This document shows, piece by piece, positions 1-14,559 of a stretch of DNA of 64,000 bases (its first letter is position 1; every line of letters starts with the position of its first letter). Source of the DNA: CAYSYY01 sp964576115 [NCBI: uncultured Gemmatimonadota bacterium]. Its GTDB lineage: Bacteria; Blakebacterota; Blakebacteria; Blakebacterales. The DNA is taken from positions 66,759 through 130,758 of the forward strand of contig CAZNUA010000004.1 in NCBI GenBank assembly GCA_964576115.1, given 5' to 3'. The translations under genes and the position numbers were made by a program. The notes below the pieces were generated by a model, which saw only the letters and a program-made list of their open reading frames with translations, had not been told where the DNA came from and made no database searches.

Positions 1-882
1 GACGAAGACGCCGAGCTGGTCGAGCTGGCCCGGTCCGAACTCGAAGCGGCTTCCGCACGGGCGGCTGAGCTCGAACCGCGCCTGCACGAACTCCTCATCC
101 CGCGTGACCCCGACGATTCCCGCAATACCATCGTCGAGATCCGGGCCGGAACAGGGGGTGAAGAAGCCGCGCTGTTCGCCGCCGATCTGTACCGCATGTA
201 CGCCCGTTTTGCCGAGCGGCAGGGTTGGCGGACCGAGGTCATGAACACCAGTCCGTCAGAGCGCGGCGGTTTCCGCGAGATCACTTTTCTGGTCTCCGGA
301 ACCGATGTCTACGGTCAGCTGCGATACGAGAGCGGGGTGCACCGGGTTCAGCGGGTACCCGAGACCGAAGCGCAGGGGCGGATCCACACCTCGGCCGCCT
401 CGGTGGCGATTCTGCCCGAGGCCGAAGAGGTGGAGGTCGAGCTGGCGCCCGAAGATCTGCGGGTCGATGTTTTCCGCTCCTCCGGCCCCGGGGGGCAGAG
501 TGTGAATACAACCGATTCCGCGGTGCGCATCACCCATCTGCCGACCGGTCTCGTGGTCAGCTGTCAGGACGAAAAAAGCCAGCACAAGAACAAGGCCAAA
601 GCGTTGAAGATCCTGCGTTCCCGCCTGCTCAAGCGGCTGCGGTCCGAACAGGCCGCCGAAGAGGCGGCCGAACGCCGCACCATGGTCGGCAGCGGGGACC
701 GTTCGGCGAAAATCCGCACCTACAACTATCCGCAGAACCGGTTGACCGACCACCGCATCGGTCTCACCCTCTATGCCCTGCAGAACATTCTCGAAGGCGA
801 ACTGGCCGAGATCATCGGCGCTCTGCGCCTGGCTGCCCGCGGCGGAGCCGAGAGCGCACCGGGACGGGAGGATGCGGCATGA
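1..882 (+). CDS. prfA: Peptide chain release factor 1 (5' end missing)
   Basis: Recognises UAA/UAG stop codons and triggers peptide release on the ribosome. The frame is open from the first base, so the N-terminal part lies outside the window; 293 residues remain against about 360 in the family. The catalytic GGQ (bases 490-498) sits in the usual GPGGQSVN context, followed by the basic [10 protein letters not shown] stretch. The codon-reading tripeptide, P-x-T in RF1 and SPF in RF2, reads P-E-T before [10 protein letters not shown], which marks this as RF1. The stop overlaps the prmC start (ATGA, 879-882); prmC modifies the GGQ glutamine, the classic prfA-prmC pairing. Confidence 0.97.
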   Translation, partial: DEDAELVELARSELEAASARAAELEPRLHELLIPRDPDDSRNTIVEIRAGTGGEEAALFAADLYRMYARFAERQGWRTEVMNTSPSERGGFREITFLVSGTDVYGQLRYESGVHRVQRVPETEAQGRIHTSAASVAILPEAEEVEVELAPEDLRVDVFRSSGPGGQSVNTTDSAVRITHLPTGLVVSCQDEKSQHKNKAKALKILRSRLLKRLRSEQAAEEAAERRTMVGSGDRSAKIRTYNYPQNRLTDHRIGLTLYALQNILEGELAEIIGALRLAARGGAESAPGREDAA

Positions 883-1760
883 CCTCGGTCGTGGCCACCG
901 GCCTGCGGCTGCGGGTCGAGGAGACCGCCGCCCGGCTCTCGGAAGCCGGCTGTGACGAACCGCGCAGCGAGGCGGAAGCGCTGGTGAGCACCGCCGCCGG
1001 GAGCGTGCCCCGGCACCTGCTCTATACCGAAGAACGGGATCTGAGCCCGGACGAGCGGGAACGGCTCGAGGCCCTGCTCGAACGCCGCCTCAGAGGCGAG
1101 CCGCTGCAGTACATCACCGGCCAGGCGGCCTTCCGCCTGCTCACCCTGGCAGTCGACCGGCGGGCTCTGATCCCGCGTCCCGAGACCGAGGGACTGGTCG
1201 AGGTCGCCCTGCAGCTGGTCCCCACCAATGCTCCGGCGACCGTGCTCGACGCCGGCACGGGGAGCGGGGCGATCGCGATCTCGCTGGCCATGGAGTGTCC
1301 GGCCTGGACGATCCTGGCGGCCGATGCGTCTCCGGCCGCGCTCGAACTGGCCCGCGAAAACGCCGCCCGATACGATGTGACGAGCGTCGAATGGATCGAG
1401 GCCGATCTAGCAGGCTATGGGATCTGGCGTCACCTTCCTCCGCTCGATCTCCTGATCAGCAATCCTCCCTATGTGAGCGAGGCGGAGTGGGACCGGCTGC
1501 CGGTCGAGATCAGGGACTACGAACCCCGGGCCGCACTCCTGGCCGGCCCCGAGGGGCTCGATCTGATCATTCCCATCCTCGAAGGGGCTTCGATGCGGGT
1601 CAGACCGGGAGGCACGGTCGTGATGGAAATCGGCGAGCGGCAGGGTGAACGGGTCATCGAGGCGACCCGCCGTGCGGGTTTCGACGACATCAGGATCGCT
1701 CCCGATCTGGCCGGCCGGCCCCGCTACCTGATCGCCATCCAACCGCGACGGGGGGAGTAA
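879..1760 (+). CDS. prmC: Release factor glutamine methyltransferase PrmC/HemK
   Basis: Methylates N5 of the glutamine in the GGQ motif of release factors, using S-adenosylmethionine. It is 293 residues long, normal for the family. An N-terminal helical region is followed by a Rossmann methyltransferase fold with the SAM loop [11 protein letters not shown] near residue 122 and the diagnostic NPPY motif at residues 195-198. The ATG at 879 is chosen because it overlaps the prfA stop in an ATGA junction; the frame is open further upstream but only as an overlap with prfA. Its stop shares one base with the murA start. Confidence 0.96.
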   Translation: MTSVVATGLRLRVEETAARLSEAGCDEPRSEAEALVSTAAGSVPRHLLYTEERDLSPDERERLEALLERRLRGEPLQYITGQAAFRLLTLAVDRRALIPRPETEGLVEVALQLVPTNAPATVLDAGTGSGAIAISLAMECPAWTILAADASPAALELARENAARYDVTSVEWIEADLAGYGIWRHLPPLDLLISNPPYVSEAEWDRLPVEIRDYEPRAALLAGPEGLDLIIPILEGASMRVRPGGTVVMEIGERQGERVIEATRRAGFDDIRIAPDLAGRPRYLIAIQPRRGE

Positions 1761-3022
1761 TGGACGTCTTCCGCATCACCGGCGGCCGGCCCCTGACCGG
1801 CGAAGTTTCCGTCGGCGGAGCCAAGAACGCCGCCCTGCCGATCATTATCGCCACTCTGCTCGTCGAGAAAGGTGTGAGTGTGGTGCGCAATGTTCCCGAC
1901 CTGCGCGACATCCACACCACCCTCAGGGTTCTCGAACACCTGGGCGTCGAGACGACCTTCGATCGCGAGCAGGGGGAGATCAAGCTCGATACCACCCGGC
2001 TCAGCGGTTTCGAAGCCCCCTACGAACTGGTCCAGAAAATGCGGGCCTCCTTCCTCGTCATGGGGCCCCTGCTGGCCCGCCTGGGACGGGCGCGTATCAG
2101 CCTGCCCGGCGGCTGTGCGATCGGCACCCGCCCGGTCGACCAGCACCTCAAAGCCTTCGCCGCCATGGGGGCCGGAATCGGCGACGAGGGGGGCTACATC
2201 GTGGCCGAAGCGGCCCCTCTGAAGGGCGGGCGGATTACTTTCGACCGGCCCTCGCATACCGGCACCGAGAACGTTCTCATGGCGGCGGTGCTGGCCGAAG
2301 GGCAGACCACGATCATCAACGCCGCCTGCGATCCCGAGGTCGTCGACCTGGCGGCGGCTCTCTCGGCGGCCGGAGCCCGGATCGACGGGGCGGGGAGCAC
2401 CCGGATCGAAGTCGAGGGTGTGACCGGCCTGAACCCGATCGATTACCGTGTCATGACCGATCGGCTCGAGGCCGGCACCTTCCTGGTGGCGGGTGCCATC
2501 ACCGGGGGTCGGGTCAGGGTTCGCGGCGCACGCGGGCAGGATCTGGAAATGGTCCTGGCCAAGCTGGCCGAGATGGGAGTGGACCTCATCGTCGAGGAGG
2601 ACGCGGTCCAGGCCGCTCTCGACGGGCGTCCCGGACCGGTGAACCTGACCACCTTTCCCTACCCCGGCTTTCCGACAGATCTGCAGGCGGCTGTCATGGC
2701 CCTGGCTACGATCGCCGACGGCACCAGCGTCATACGCGAAACCGTTTTCGAAGACCGCTTTCTGCACACCGCCGAGCTGGCCCGTCTCGGCGCCCGGGTT
2801 CGCACTCTCGGCGATGAAGCCACCGTGATCGGGATTCCGGCTCTCTCGGGCGCCTCGGTCATGGCCAGCGACATCCGGGCCGGGGCGGGATTGGTGCTGG
2901 CCTGTCTGGCCGCCCGGGGCGACTCGGTCGTAAACCGAGTGTACCATATCGATCGCGGTTACGAACGTCTCGAGGAGCGCCTGTGCGCCCTCGGCGCTCA
3001 GATCGTGAGGCAGAGCGACTGA
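1760..3022 (+). CDS. murA: UDP-N-acetylglucosamine 1-carboxyvinyltransferase
   Basis: First committed step of peptidoglycan synthesis: transfers enolpyruvate from PEP to UDP-GlcNAc in the cytoplasm. The 420-residue length is typical. The N-terminus [11 protein letters not shown] carries the conserved Lys and Asn of the active site. The mobile loop [10 protein letters not shown] places the catalytic cysteine at residue 119 (E. coli Cys115), so this is the Cys form that fosfomycin alkylates in other species. The stop/start overlap with prmC is a single base (TAATG), implying translational coupling. Confidence 0.97.
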   Translation: MDVFRITGGRPLTGEVSVGGAKNAALPIIIATLLVEKGVSVVRNVPDLRDIHTTLRVLEHLGVETTFDREQGEIKLDTTRLSGFEAPYELVQKMRASFLVMGPLLARLGRARISLPGGCAIGTRPVDQHLKAFAAMGAGIGDEGGYIVAEAAPLKGGRITFDRPSHTGTENVLMAAVLAEGQTTIINAACDPEVVDLAAALSAAGARIDGAGSTRIEVEGVTGLNPIDYRVMTDRLEAGTFLVAGAITGGRVRVRGARGQDLEMVLAKLAEMGVDLIVEEDAVQAALDGRPGPVNLTTFPYPGFPTDLQAAVMALATIADGTSVIRETVFEDRFLHTAELARLGARVRTLGDEATVIGIPALSGASVMASDIRAGAGLVLACLAARGDSVVNRVYHIDRGYERLEERLCALGAQIVRQSD

Positions 3023-3047
3023 CAACGCATCGGGAGGCCACTGTCGG

Positions 3048-6000
3048 GTGAGTACCCCTGGATTCGTCCACCTGCACTGTCACAGCGAATACAGCCTGCT
3101 TGACGGCGCCTGCCGCATTCCCGATCTGGTGGCCGAGACCAGGGCGCACGAACTCGAGGCTCTGGCCCTGACCGACCACGGCGTGCTCTTCGGCGCCATC
3201 GAGTTCTACCGCACCGCCATCAGTTCGGGGATCAAACCGATTCTGGGCTGTGAGGTCTATGTCGCCCCCGGGGACCGGCGCGAGCGGCGGGCCCAGGGAG
3301 GCGAGGTTGCCTATCACCTGATCCTGTTGGCCCGCGACGCCACCGGCTACCGGAACCTCATGAAGCTCTCCAGCGCCGGCTTCCTCGACGGTTTCTACTA
3401 CCGGCCCCGGGTCGACAAGGCCCTGCTGCGCGACCACAGCGAAGGTCTGATCGCCGCCTCGGCCTGCCTGCAGGGCGAGATCGCGGTGCACAATGTCGCC
3501 GGCCGGACCGAAGAGGCCAAGAAGGCGGCCCTGGAATACCAGGACATCTTCGGGGAGGGGAATTTCTACCTCGAGGTCCAGAACCACGAGATCGAAGCCG
3601 AGCTGCGCAATATCGACGCCATGATCTCGCTCTCGCGCGAACTCGACATCCCGCTGATCGCTTCAAACGACATCCACTACATGAAACCCGAGCACGCCGA
3701 GAGCCACGAGGTGCTGCTCTGCGTGCAGACCGGCAAGACGCTCGACGACGTCGACCGGATGACCTCGAATCCAAACCTCTATTACCGTTCGCCGGCAGAG
3801 ATGGCTGAACTGTTCGCCGGCGTGCCCGAAGCGCTCACCAATACGACCGAGATCGCCCGGCGCTGCAATCTGCTGCTCGAGTTCGACCAGATGCACCTGC
3901 CGCGGTACCCCCTGCCGGCCCGGTTCTCGACCCTGCAGGAGTACCTGCGCCACCTCGCCTTCGAAGGTGCCCGGCTCCGCTACGCCGCAATCGAGGACCA
4001 GGTCGAAGCCCGTCTGGAGTACGAGCTGAAGACCATCGAGCAGATGGGCTTTGCGGGGTACTTTCTCATCGTTGCCGATTTCACCCGCAAGGCCCGCGAG
4101 ATGGGCATCCCGGTCGGGCCGGGGCGCGGTTCGGCGGCCGGGAGCATCGTCTCCTACTGCCTGGGGATCACCGATATCGATCCGATCGTCTACGATCTGC
4201 TCTTCGAGCGGTTTCTGAATCCAGAACGGGTCAGCATGCCCGACATCGACATCGACTTCTGCTACGAACGGCGTTCGGAGATCATCCGTTACGTCGTCGA
4301 GAAGTACGGTGAAGAGAGCGTGGCCCAGATCATCACTTTTGGAACCATGGCGGCCCGGGCGGCGGTTCGGGACGTGGGCCGGGTCATGGGTCTGCCCTAC
4401 AGCGAAGTCGACCGGGTGGCCAAGATGGTTCCCGAGGAGCTGGGCATCAAACTCGAGGATGCCATCCGCCAGGAAACGCGGCTGCAGGAGCTGATCGAGG
4501 CCGAGGAGCGGTACCGCAAGCTCTTCGATCATGCCCGGGTGCTCGAAGGTCTGGCCCGGCACGCCTCGACCCACGCCGCCGGCGTGGTTATCGCTCCCGG
4601 TCTGCTGACCGATTTCGTTCCCCTGTACAAGGGGTCGAAGGGGGAGGTGACGACCCAGTACAGCATGGTCCCGCTCGAAAAGGTGGGCCTGCTGAAGGTG
4701 GATTTCCTGGGCCTGCGTACCCTGACGGTACTGCAGGACGCCGTCGAGCTGATCGAGCGGCGGCACGGCGTGAAGGTCGATCTCGAAGCGGTCGATCTCG
4801 ACGATCGCCCGACCTACGCGCTCTTCAGCCGGGGCGAGACGACGGGGATCTTCCAGTTCGAATCAAGCGGGATGCGCGAGTATCTGCACAAGCTGCAGCC
4901 GGGCAGCCTCGAAGACCTCATCGCCATGAACGCCCTCTACCGGCCCGGTCCGCTCGGGGCCAACATGGTCGACGATTTCATCGAGCGCAAACACGGGCGC
5001 AAGCGCATCACCTACGATCACCCCCTGCTCGAGCCGATCCTCAAACCCACCTACGGCATCATCGTCTATCAGGAACAGGTGATGCGGATCGCTTCCGAGC
5101 TGGCGGGTTTCACGCTCGGGGAAGCCGATCTGTTGCGCCGGGCCATGGGGAAGAAGAAGGCCGAGGTGATGGAGGAGCAGCGGGATGCCTTTCTCACCGG
5201 AGCCCGCAAACGCGATATCGACGAGCGGATCGCCGGGGCCATCTTCGAACAGATGGCCTATTTCGCCGGGTACGGCTTCAACCGCAGCCACTCGGCCGGC
5301 TATGCCCTGGTGGCCTATCGCACCGGGTATCTGAAAGCCCATTACCCGGCCGAATTCATGGCGGCGTCTCTTTCCAGCGAAATGAACAACTCCGACCGGG
5401 TTGTGATCCTGATAGAGGAATGCCGCCGTCTGGAACTGGATGTGGCTTCTCCCGATATTAATGAATCAGATGATAAATTTATGGTAAATAGCGACGGTAC
5501 AATACGATTCGGACTTGGAGCAGTGAAAAATGTCGGTCATGGAGCGATCGCGGCCATCGTGACTGCACGCAGCGAGGGGGGCCCCTTTACGAGCCTGGTC
5601 GATTTTCTGGAACGAATCGACCTGAAGTGCGTGAACCGGCGGGTGGTGGAGAGTCTGATCGCCGCCGGAGCCTGCGACGGCCTGGGGGGGCATCGGGCCC
5701 AGCTCATCGCGGCCGCCCAGGGACAGATCGAGGGTGCCCACCGGCGGCAGATCGAGCGGGAGCGGGGCCAGGTGAGCTTTTTCGACGAGGGCAACGGCGG
5801 GGCTCTGCCCGAGATCGACACCCTCCCCGAGATGCCGGAATGGCCCGCCGTGGAGATGCTTGCCCGCGAGAAGGAGGCTCTCGGCTTCTATGTTTCCGGC
5901 CATCCGCTCGAACGCTATCGCGACGAGGTCATCGCCTTCACCAACGCCCGTCTGGGCGAACTCGGCGAACTGGCCGACAATACGTCGGTGGTCGTGGCGG

Positions 6001-6482
6001 GAGTGATCGCGTCGCTGAGTCGCAAATCGGACCGCAACGGCAATCCGATCGCCTTCGCGGGGCTGGAGGACTTCACCGGCTCGACCGAAGCGATCGTCTT
6101 CAGCGATCCCTGGCAGACATACGGGGAGTACATGCACGAGGATGCCATGGTTCTGCTTCGGGCCCGGGTGTCGAAAAAGGAGGGCGAAGCTCCCAAGCTC
6201 ATTGCCGAAGAAGTCATGCCCCTGAGCGAAGCCCGGCGTCGCCTCACAGGCCGGCTGCACCTGCTTCTGGTGGCTACCAACGGGAAGGATCGGGCCGGTG
6301 AAGCGCTGCGGATCATCAGCCGCTACCCGGGACCGATACCGGTGTACCTGCACGTGGAGCACAGCGATGAGGGACCGCCTCTCAAGCTTCGGGCCGAAGG
6401 GGTGGGGGTCGATACCGAAACCGACCTGCTGGACGAGCTCAAAGACCTGCTGGGGGAGGAAAATGTCTGGGTCAGCAGCTGA
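3048..6482 (+). CDS. dnaE: DNA polymerase III alpha subunit
   Basis: Replicative polymerase, 1144 residues, DnaE1-like. It starts with GTG, placed 10-12 bases after a GGGAGG Shine-Dalgarno. An N-terminal PHP domain (HLHCHSEYS near residue 8, LTDHG, GCEVYV, NDIHY) keeps the metal-ligand-type residues of active PHP domains. The palm has PGRGSAAGS and the acidic pair in PDIDIDF (Asp399, Asp401), with the third Asp in VDFLGLRT (Asp552). QVSFF at 908-912 sits where E. coli has its internal beta-clamp motif. An OB fold and C-terminal domain follow. An AT-rich stretch lies inside the gene near residues 803-830. The lptE-like start overlaps its 3' end by 20 bases. Confidence 0.97.
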   Translation: MSTPGFVHLHCHSEYSLLDGACRIPDLVAETRAHELEALALTDHGVLFGAIEFYRTAISSGIKPILGCEVYVAPGDRRERRAQGGEVAYHLILLARDATGYRNLMKLSSAGFLDGFYYRPRVDKALLRDHSEGLIAASACLQGEIAVHNVAGRTEEAKKAALEYQDIFGEGNFYLEVQNHEIEAELRNIDAMISLSRELDIPLIASNDIHYMKPEHAESHEVLLCVQTGKTLDDVDRMTSNPNLYYRSPAEMAELFAGVPEALTNTTEIARRCNLLLEFDQMHLPRYPLPARFSTLQEYLRHLAFEGARLRYAAIEDQVEARLEYELKTIEQMGFAGYFLIVADFTRKAREMGIPVGPGRGSAAGSIVSYCLGITDIDPIVYDLLFERFLNPERVSMPDIDIDFCYERRSEIIRYVVEKYGEESVAQIITFGTMAARAAVRDVGRVMGLPYSEVDRVAKMVPEELGIKLEDAIRQETRLQELIEAEERYRKLFDHARVLEGLARHASTHAAGVVIAPGLLTDFVPLYKGSKGEVTTQYSMVPLEKVGLLKVDFLGLRTLTVLQDAVELIERRHGVKVDLEAVDLDDRPTYALFSRGETTGIFQFESSGMREYLHKLQPGSLEDLIAMNALYRPGPLGANMVDDFIERKHGRKRITYDHPLLEPILKPTYGIIVYQEQVMRIASELAGFTLGEADLLRRAMGKKKAEVMEEQRDAFLTGARKRDIDERIAGAIFEQMAYFAGYGFNRSHSAGYALVAYRTGYLKAHYPAEFMAASLSSEMNNSDRVVILIEECRRLELDVASPDINESDDKFMVNSDGTIRFGLGAVKNVGHGAIAAIVTARSEGGPFTSLVDFLERIDLKCVNRRVVESLIAAGACDGLGGHRAQLIAAAQGQIEGAHRRQIERERGQVSFFDEGNGGALPEIDTLPEMPEWPAVEMLAREKEALGFYVSGHPLERYRDEVIAFTNARLGELGELADNTSVVVAGVIASLSRKSDRNGNPIAFAGLEDFTGSTEAIVFSDPWQTYGEYMHEDAMVLLRARVSKKEGEAPKLIAEEVMPLSEARRRLTGRLHLLLVATNGKDRAGEALRIISRYPGPIPVYLHVEHSDEGPPLKLRAEGVGVDTETDLLDELKDLLGEENVWVSS
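5453..5538. other. AT-rich, rare-codon patch inside dnaE
   Basis: Within an otherwise very GC-rich gene, bases 5461-5520 contain only 22 G/C of 60, with codons such as ATT, AAT, TCA, AAA, TTT, GTA and ATA that are scarce elsewhere in the window. The reading frame is intact and the protein is the normal conserved PDIN...IRFGLGAVKNVG segment, so this is a codon-level anomaly, not an insertion. TACAAT at 5498-5503 resembles a -10 element but has no convincing -35. Confidence 0.6.
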
Positions 6483-6984
6483 ACGCGTGCGGTTTCGCCT
6501 GTGGGCGCTGTTCCTGCTCGCGCTCCTGGGCGGCTGCGCCTACAGTTTCACCTCGGGACTCCCGGGCCACATCAAGACCGTGGCGGTGCCTCTGTTCGCC
6601 AACGAGACCTCCGAGTACGGGATTGCCGAGGAGGTCACCGAACGGCTCGTGGCCGCCCTGGTGCGTGACGGCACCCTGCGGGTCATCCCCGGCGAGAGCG
6701 AGGCCACGGCGATCATCGAGGGCACCGTCCGGGCGTATGCCGAAGAGGCGTACACTTACAACCGTCAGGAAGCGGTCGAGCAACAGATCATCCGGATCAC
6801 GGTCGGAATACGTTTCTACGACCAGGTCCGCGAGGAGGTCATCTGGGAGTCGGAGCGGGTCTTCGGCTCGGCGGTCTATGCCAGCGGTGCCGCGGCCGAA
6901 GATGAAGACCGTACCACCGGTCTGGCGGAAGCCATTCAGCAGGTGGTCGACGAAATTCTGAGCGGAATCGTTGCCGGCTGGTGA
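6463..6984 (+). CDS. lptE: LptE-like outer-membrane LPS-assembly lipoprotein
   Basis: Predicted lipoprotein partner of LptD in inserting lipopolysaccharide into the outer membrane; 173 residues. The signal peptide (WALFLLALL) ends in a lipobox LLGGC with Cys24, followed by the [20 protein letters not shown] start typical of the LptE family. [10 protein letters not shown]...YN segment and repeated short beta strands follow. The ATG at 6463 is chosen because it gives a proper signal peptide and follows a GGGGGAGG ribosome site inside dnaE. No lptD is in the window. The family call rests on the N-terminal pattern, size and lipobox. Confidence 0.8.
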   Translation: MSGSAAERVRFRLWALFLLALLGGCAYSFTSGLPGHIKTVAVPLFANETSEYGIAEEVTERLVAALVRDGTLRVIPGESEATAIIEGTVRAYAEEAYTYNRQEAVEQQIIRITVGIRFYDQVREEVIWESERVFGSAVYASGAAAEDEDRTTGLAEAIQQVVDEILSGIVAGW

Positions 6985-7046
6985 GGATTGCGGCCCGCCG
7001 GCCCGGATCTGCAGTGCGAGATGTGACGAGAGAGGAGAGCGCAGTG

Positions 7047-8465
7047 ATGGAGTATTCACCGGCGGAGGTGCTGAACATCATCGGGGAGAACCGCATCAAG
7101 CTCATCGACCTGAAATTCATGGATTTTCCCGGGCTGTGGCAGCACTTCACGGTTCCGGCCGACAAGCTCACGGCCGACGCCTTCGAGGAGGGTTTCGGCT
7201 TCGACGGTTCGAGCCTGCGCGGGTGGCAGAAAATCTTCGAGAGCGACATGCTGGTCATTCCCGATCCCACCACCGCCGTCATCGATCCCTTTTATGACGA
7301 GGCCACCCTCAGCCTGATCTGCGACATCTACGATCCGGTCACCAAGCAGCGCTACGCCCGCTGCCCCCGCTACATCGCCGCCAAGGCCGAAGCGTACCTG
7401 CAGAGCACCGGACTGGCCGACACCGCCTTCTTCGGTCCCGAAGCCGAGTTCTTCCTGCTCGACGACGTGCGCTACGCCTCGGGAATCAACGAGGCATTCT
7501 ATCGCCTCGACAGCCGCGAGGGTTTCTGGAACACCGGTCGGGAAGAAGATCCCAATCTGGGCTACAAGCCGCGCCGCGGGCAGGGCTACTTCCCGGTCCC
7601 CCCGCACGATTCGATGGCCGATATCCGTAACGAGATGATCCAGACCCTGCGCGAGCTCGGCGTCGAAATCGAGGCCGCCCACCACGAGGTCGCCACCGGC
7701 GGACAGATGGAGATCGACATGCGGTACGGTCCCCTGCTCGAAATGGCCGACCGGCTGATGCTCTACAAGTACGTGGTCAAGAACGTCGCCCGGCGGCACG
7801 AGAAAACGGCCACCTTCATGCCCAAACCTCTCTATGGCGACAACGGCTGCGGCATGCATGTGCACGTCAGTCTCTGGAAGGGGGAGAACAACCTTTTTTA
7901 CGGCGAGAACTACGCCAATCTGAGCGATCTGGCCATGTCCTTCATGGGCGGCGTGCTCCAGCACGCCCCGGCTCTGATCGCGCTCACCAATCCGACCACC
8001 AACTCCTTCCGCCGTCTGGTGCCGGGTTTCGAAGCTCCGGTCAGTCTGGCGTACAGTCAGCGCAACCGCTCCGCGGCGATCCGCATCCCGGTCTACAGCC
8101 GCTCGCCGCAGACCAAACGCATCGAGTTCCGCTGTCCCGATCCCTCGTGCAATCCCTACCTGGCCCTGACCGCGATCCTCATGGCGGGGCTGGACGGCAT
8201 CGCCAACAAGACCGATCCGGGCCAGCCGCTCGACAAGGACATCTACGATCTGCCCCCCGAGGAGCTGGCTGCCGTACCGGCGGCACCGGCCAGCCTCGAG
8301 ACCGCTCTGGCCTGCCTGCGCGACGATCATGAGTTTCTCCTCAAGGGCGATGTCTTCACCGAAGAGGTCATCCACGCCTGGATCGATTACAAGATGACCC
8401 ACGAGGTGAACGACGTGCGGCTGCGCCCGCACCCGCACGAGTTCACGCTCTACTTCGACATGTGA
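7047..8465 (+). CDS. glnA: Glutamine synthetase type I (adenylylation-regulated form)
   Basis: Makes glutamine from glutamate, ammonia and ATP; dodecameric cytoplasmic enzyme. 472 residues, the GSI-beta length. It carries the latch GFGFDGSS, metal-binding EAEFFL, the ATP loop and [10 protein letters not shown], and the regulatory tyrosine in IYDLPPEE (Tyr400), the residue adenylylated by GlnE in E. coli. The ATG at 7047 is preferred over upstream GTGs because a GAGAGGAGAG ribosome site lies about 9 bases before it. The glnD start overlaps its stop by four bases (8462-8465), so nitrogen-sensing genes are coupled to the synthetase. Confidence 0.96.
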   Translation: MEYSPAEVLNIIGENRIKLIDLKFMDFPGLWQHFTVPADKLTADAFEEGFGFDGSSLRGWQKIFESDMLVIPDPTTAVIDPFYDEATLSLICDIYDPVTKQRYARCPRYIAAKAEAYLQSTGLADTAFFGPEAEFFLLDDVRYASGINEAFYRLDSREGFWNTGREEDPNLGYKPRRGQGYFPVPPHDSMADIRNEMIQTLRELGVEIEAAHHEVATGGQMEIDMRYGPLLEMADRLMLYKYVVKNVARRHEKTATFMPKPLYGDNGCGMHVHVSLWKGENNLFYGENYANLSDLAMSFMGGVLQHAPALIALTNPTTNSFRRLVPGFEAPVSLAYSQRNRSAAIRIPVYSRSPQTKRIEFRCPDPSCNPYLALTAILMAGLDGIANKTDPGQPLDKDIYDLPPEELAAVPAAPASLETALACLRDDHEFLLKGDVFTEEVIHAWIDYKMTHEVNDVRLRPHPHEFTLYFDM

Positions 8466-11051
8466 GGGTTCCCGGCTCGACGATCGCCGCTGCCAGGGCG
8501 CGTTTCCAGGCAGATCGGGCCCGCTGCGTCGAGCTGCACGCCGGCGGTCAGGGTGGGGGAGCGGTGGTGCGGGCCTACCGCCGGGCGGTTGACCGCGCTG
8601 TCGACGCCCTGGCCGGCGCGCATTTTCCCACCCCCGCCCCGATCACCGTTCTCGCCACCGGCGGCTACGGCCGGGGCGAGCTGGCCTTCGCCTCAGATAT
8701 CGACCTGCTCCTGCTCCATTCCGGTCCCGAACCGGCCGAGGAGACGGCTCCCTTCCTGACCGCTCTCTGGGACATGGATTGGGATCTGGGGCATCAGGTT
8801 CTGCCCGTCGACGACGCTCTCGAACTCGCCGGACGCGACACCCACACCCTGACCTCCTTTCTCGAAGCTCGCCTGCTCTGGGGAGCTGAAGAGCTGTTCC
8901 GCACTTTTACTGCCGCGCTGCACAGGGAGGTTTTCGAGCCCCGCCGGGAGGCCTGGGCGGCCGAGAAGGTGAGCGATCTCGAGAGCCGGCACGCCCAGGC
9001 GGGAGAAACGGTCTACCTGGCCGAACCCGACGTCAAGGAGAGCCCGGGGGGCCTGCGTGACATGCATACTCTGCTCTGGCTCAGCCGGGCCCGTTCCGGT
9101 CCGGTCCTCTGGCCGGCCTATCTGGCCCGACACGCCGTCCCCGGCCGGGAGTACGAGCGGCTGCTCGGCGCCCGCGATCACAGCCTGTGGGTCCGCAACG
9201 TCCTGCACCTGCACCGGGGCCGGAAATGGGACCGGCTCGATCATCGCAGTCAGCAGGAGGTGGCCCGTGAAACGGGTGCGGTGGGGCGCCGGGGGCGCCT
9301 CGGAGTCGAGATCTTCATGCAGGAGTATTACCGGGCGGTATGGAGCATCTTCACCTTCACCCGCCTGCAGCTGGCCGCCCATGGACACAGCTCCGACCGG
9401 CCTCGAAACGGTCTGCCGCGGGTGCTGGCCCCGGCCGGCGCCGGCGGCCAGCAGTGGTCCGCCGACGAGATCGCCACCGTTCCGCTGAACCTGCTCCGGC
9501 GGCTGCTCGATCTGACCCGCCACGGCGGGCGTCTGGGTCCCGAAACAGCGGAATTCCTCTACACCCAGGGCGAATTTCTCGGCACGGCCGCCGCCCGGGA
9601 GGCCGGTCACGGCCCCCTGCTCATGGCTCTGCTCTCCGAACCGCGGGCGGCCGCCACGCTGCGTCTGATGCACGATTTCGGTATCCTGGGCGGTCTGCTC
9701 TCAGAATTCGACCGCCTGCGGGCCCTGGTGCAATTCGATCCCTATCACAGCTTCACGGCCGACGAACACACCCTGCGGGCTCTGGACGCCCTCGAGGCGC
9801 TGCTGGAGCCCGGAGGCGGTTCGATCCGCAGCGAACTCTGTCACGACCTGCCCGCCGTCCGGGCGATGCTCCCGCTGGACGAATGGATGCCGGAGCGGCG
9901 CGACACGGCCCTGCTGCGCCTGGCTCTGCTCTACCACGACATCGCCAAAGGGACCGGGATCGGCGGTCACGCCGAGCGGGGCGCCCGGATGGTCCGCCGG
10001 GCCGGGCGGCGTATCGGGCTGGCCGAGGCCGAACTGCGCGATGTCGCCTTCCTGGTTCGCCACCACCTGCTGCTCTCGGCCACCGCCCAGCGGCGCGACA
10101 TCAGCGAGCCGGTGCTGATCGAGCGTCTGTGCCGTCTCGTCCGTACTCCCCGCCGCCTCCATCTTCTGGCCCTGCTGACCCTGTGCGATACCGCCGCCCT
10201 CGGTCCGAACGTTTTGACCCGCTGGAAAGCCCGTCTCCTCCTCGAACTGGTCGGGACCGTGGAACGGGCCCTGCGCGGCGAGCAGGCCCTGCATCGCTGC
10301 GAACGGGTCGAGCGCCTGCTTGCATCCCTGCCCGCGTCCGAACGCGAGAGCCTGGGCGTCTGGCTCGATGCCATGCCCCCCGAATACCTGCCCGATCTCG
10401 ATCCGGCGATCCTGCACCGCGAGGCCGCCCTGTTCGAGGTCTGGCGGGCCGATCCCGCCGGACGTGACGCGGTTGCCTTCCAACTCGGATCCGATCGCGA
10501 AACCAGCCGGCTGACCTGTATCGCCGGCGACCGGCCGGGGCTGCTGGGCCGCCTCTGCGGCCTGCTGGCCGGGCACGACATCACCATTCTGCAGGCGCGC
10601 ATTTTCACCCGTCTCGACGGCATCATCGTCGACCGGTTCACCGTGGCCGACGCCGCCGCCGGCGGCCCCCTGACCGACGGGCAGAAAAAGGCTCTGGATG
10701 CATCGCTCGCCGCGGCCGTGACCGGTCGGCTCGACGTCGAAGCCCTGCTCGCCGACCATGCCGAGCGATGGCGCCTGCGCGATCGACCGACGATGACCCA
10801 TGCCGTCTCGGTCAGCTGGGATCTGTCGGCTTCGCGGCGGTACAGTGTGTTCGAGCTCAGGACCCGCGACCGGGTGGGGTTGCTGCACGATGTCGCCATG
10901 ACCATGACCGGACGGGGGATCTCGATCCATCAGGCCTTTATCAGTACCGAGGCCGAACGGGCGGTGGATGCCTTCTATGTGACCGATCCGCTCGGGGCGC
11001 CGCTCGACGATGCCACCCGCGAGGTCCTGCGGGCGGATCTGATCGGCCTGC

Positions 11052-11062
<11 letters not shown>
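8462..11062 (+). CDS. glnD: [Protein-PII] uridylyltransferase / uridylyl-removing enzyme
   Basis: Primary glutamine sensor: uridylylates PII when glutamine is low and removes UMP when it is high. 866 residues. A nucleotidyltransferase domain ([19 protein letters not shown], about residues 66-84) has the GG and DxD signature. A central HD phosphohydrolase domain has YHDIAKG (His492, Asp493). Two C-terminal ACT domains follow ([11 protein letters not shown] and [11 protein letters not shown]). The GTG start overlaps the glnA stop. The 3' end overlaps the end of glnE on the other strand by 11 bases. Confidence 0.95.
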
Positions 11063-14468
<3,406 letters not shown>

Positions 14469-14559
14469 GCACCACCCTGCTCTCATATTCCTCTTCGCGC
14501 CACGGCTCGGGCTGTGTTACTTTCGTGCCGCTGTCTCACCTTTACCGAAGCGGGGAACC

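Noticed and set aside
6981-7046. Upstream GTG starts for glutamine synthetase
   Set aside because: They add 22 residues not found in the family, and the ribosome site GAGAGGAG is correctly placed for the ATG at 7047.
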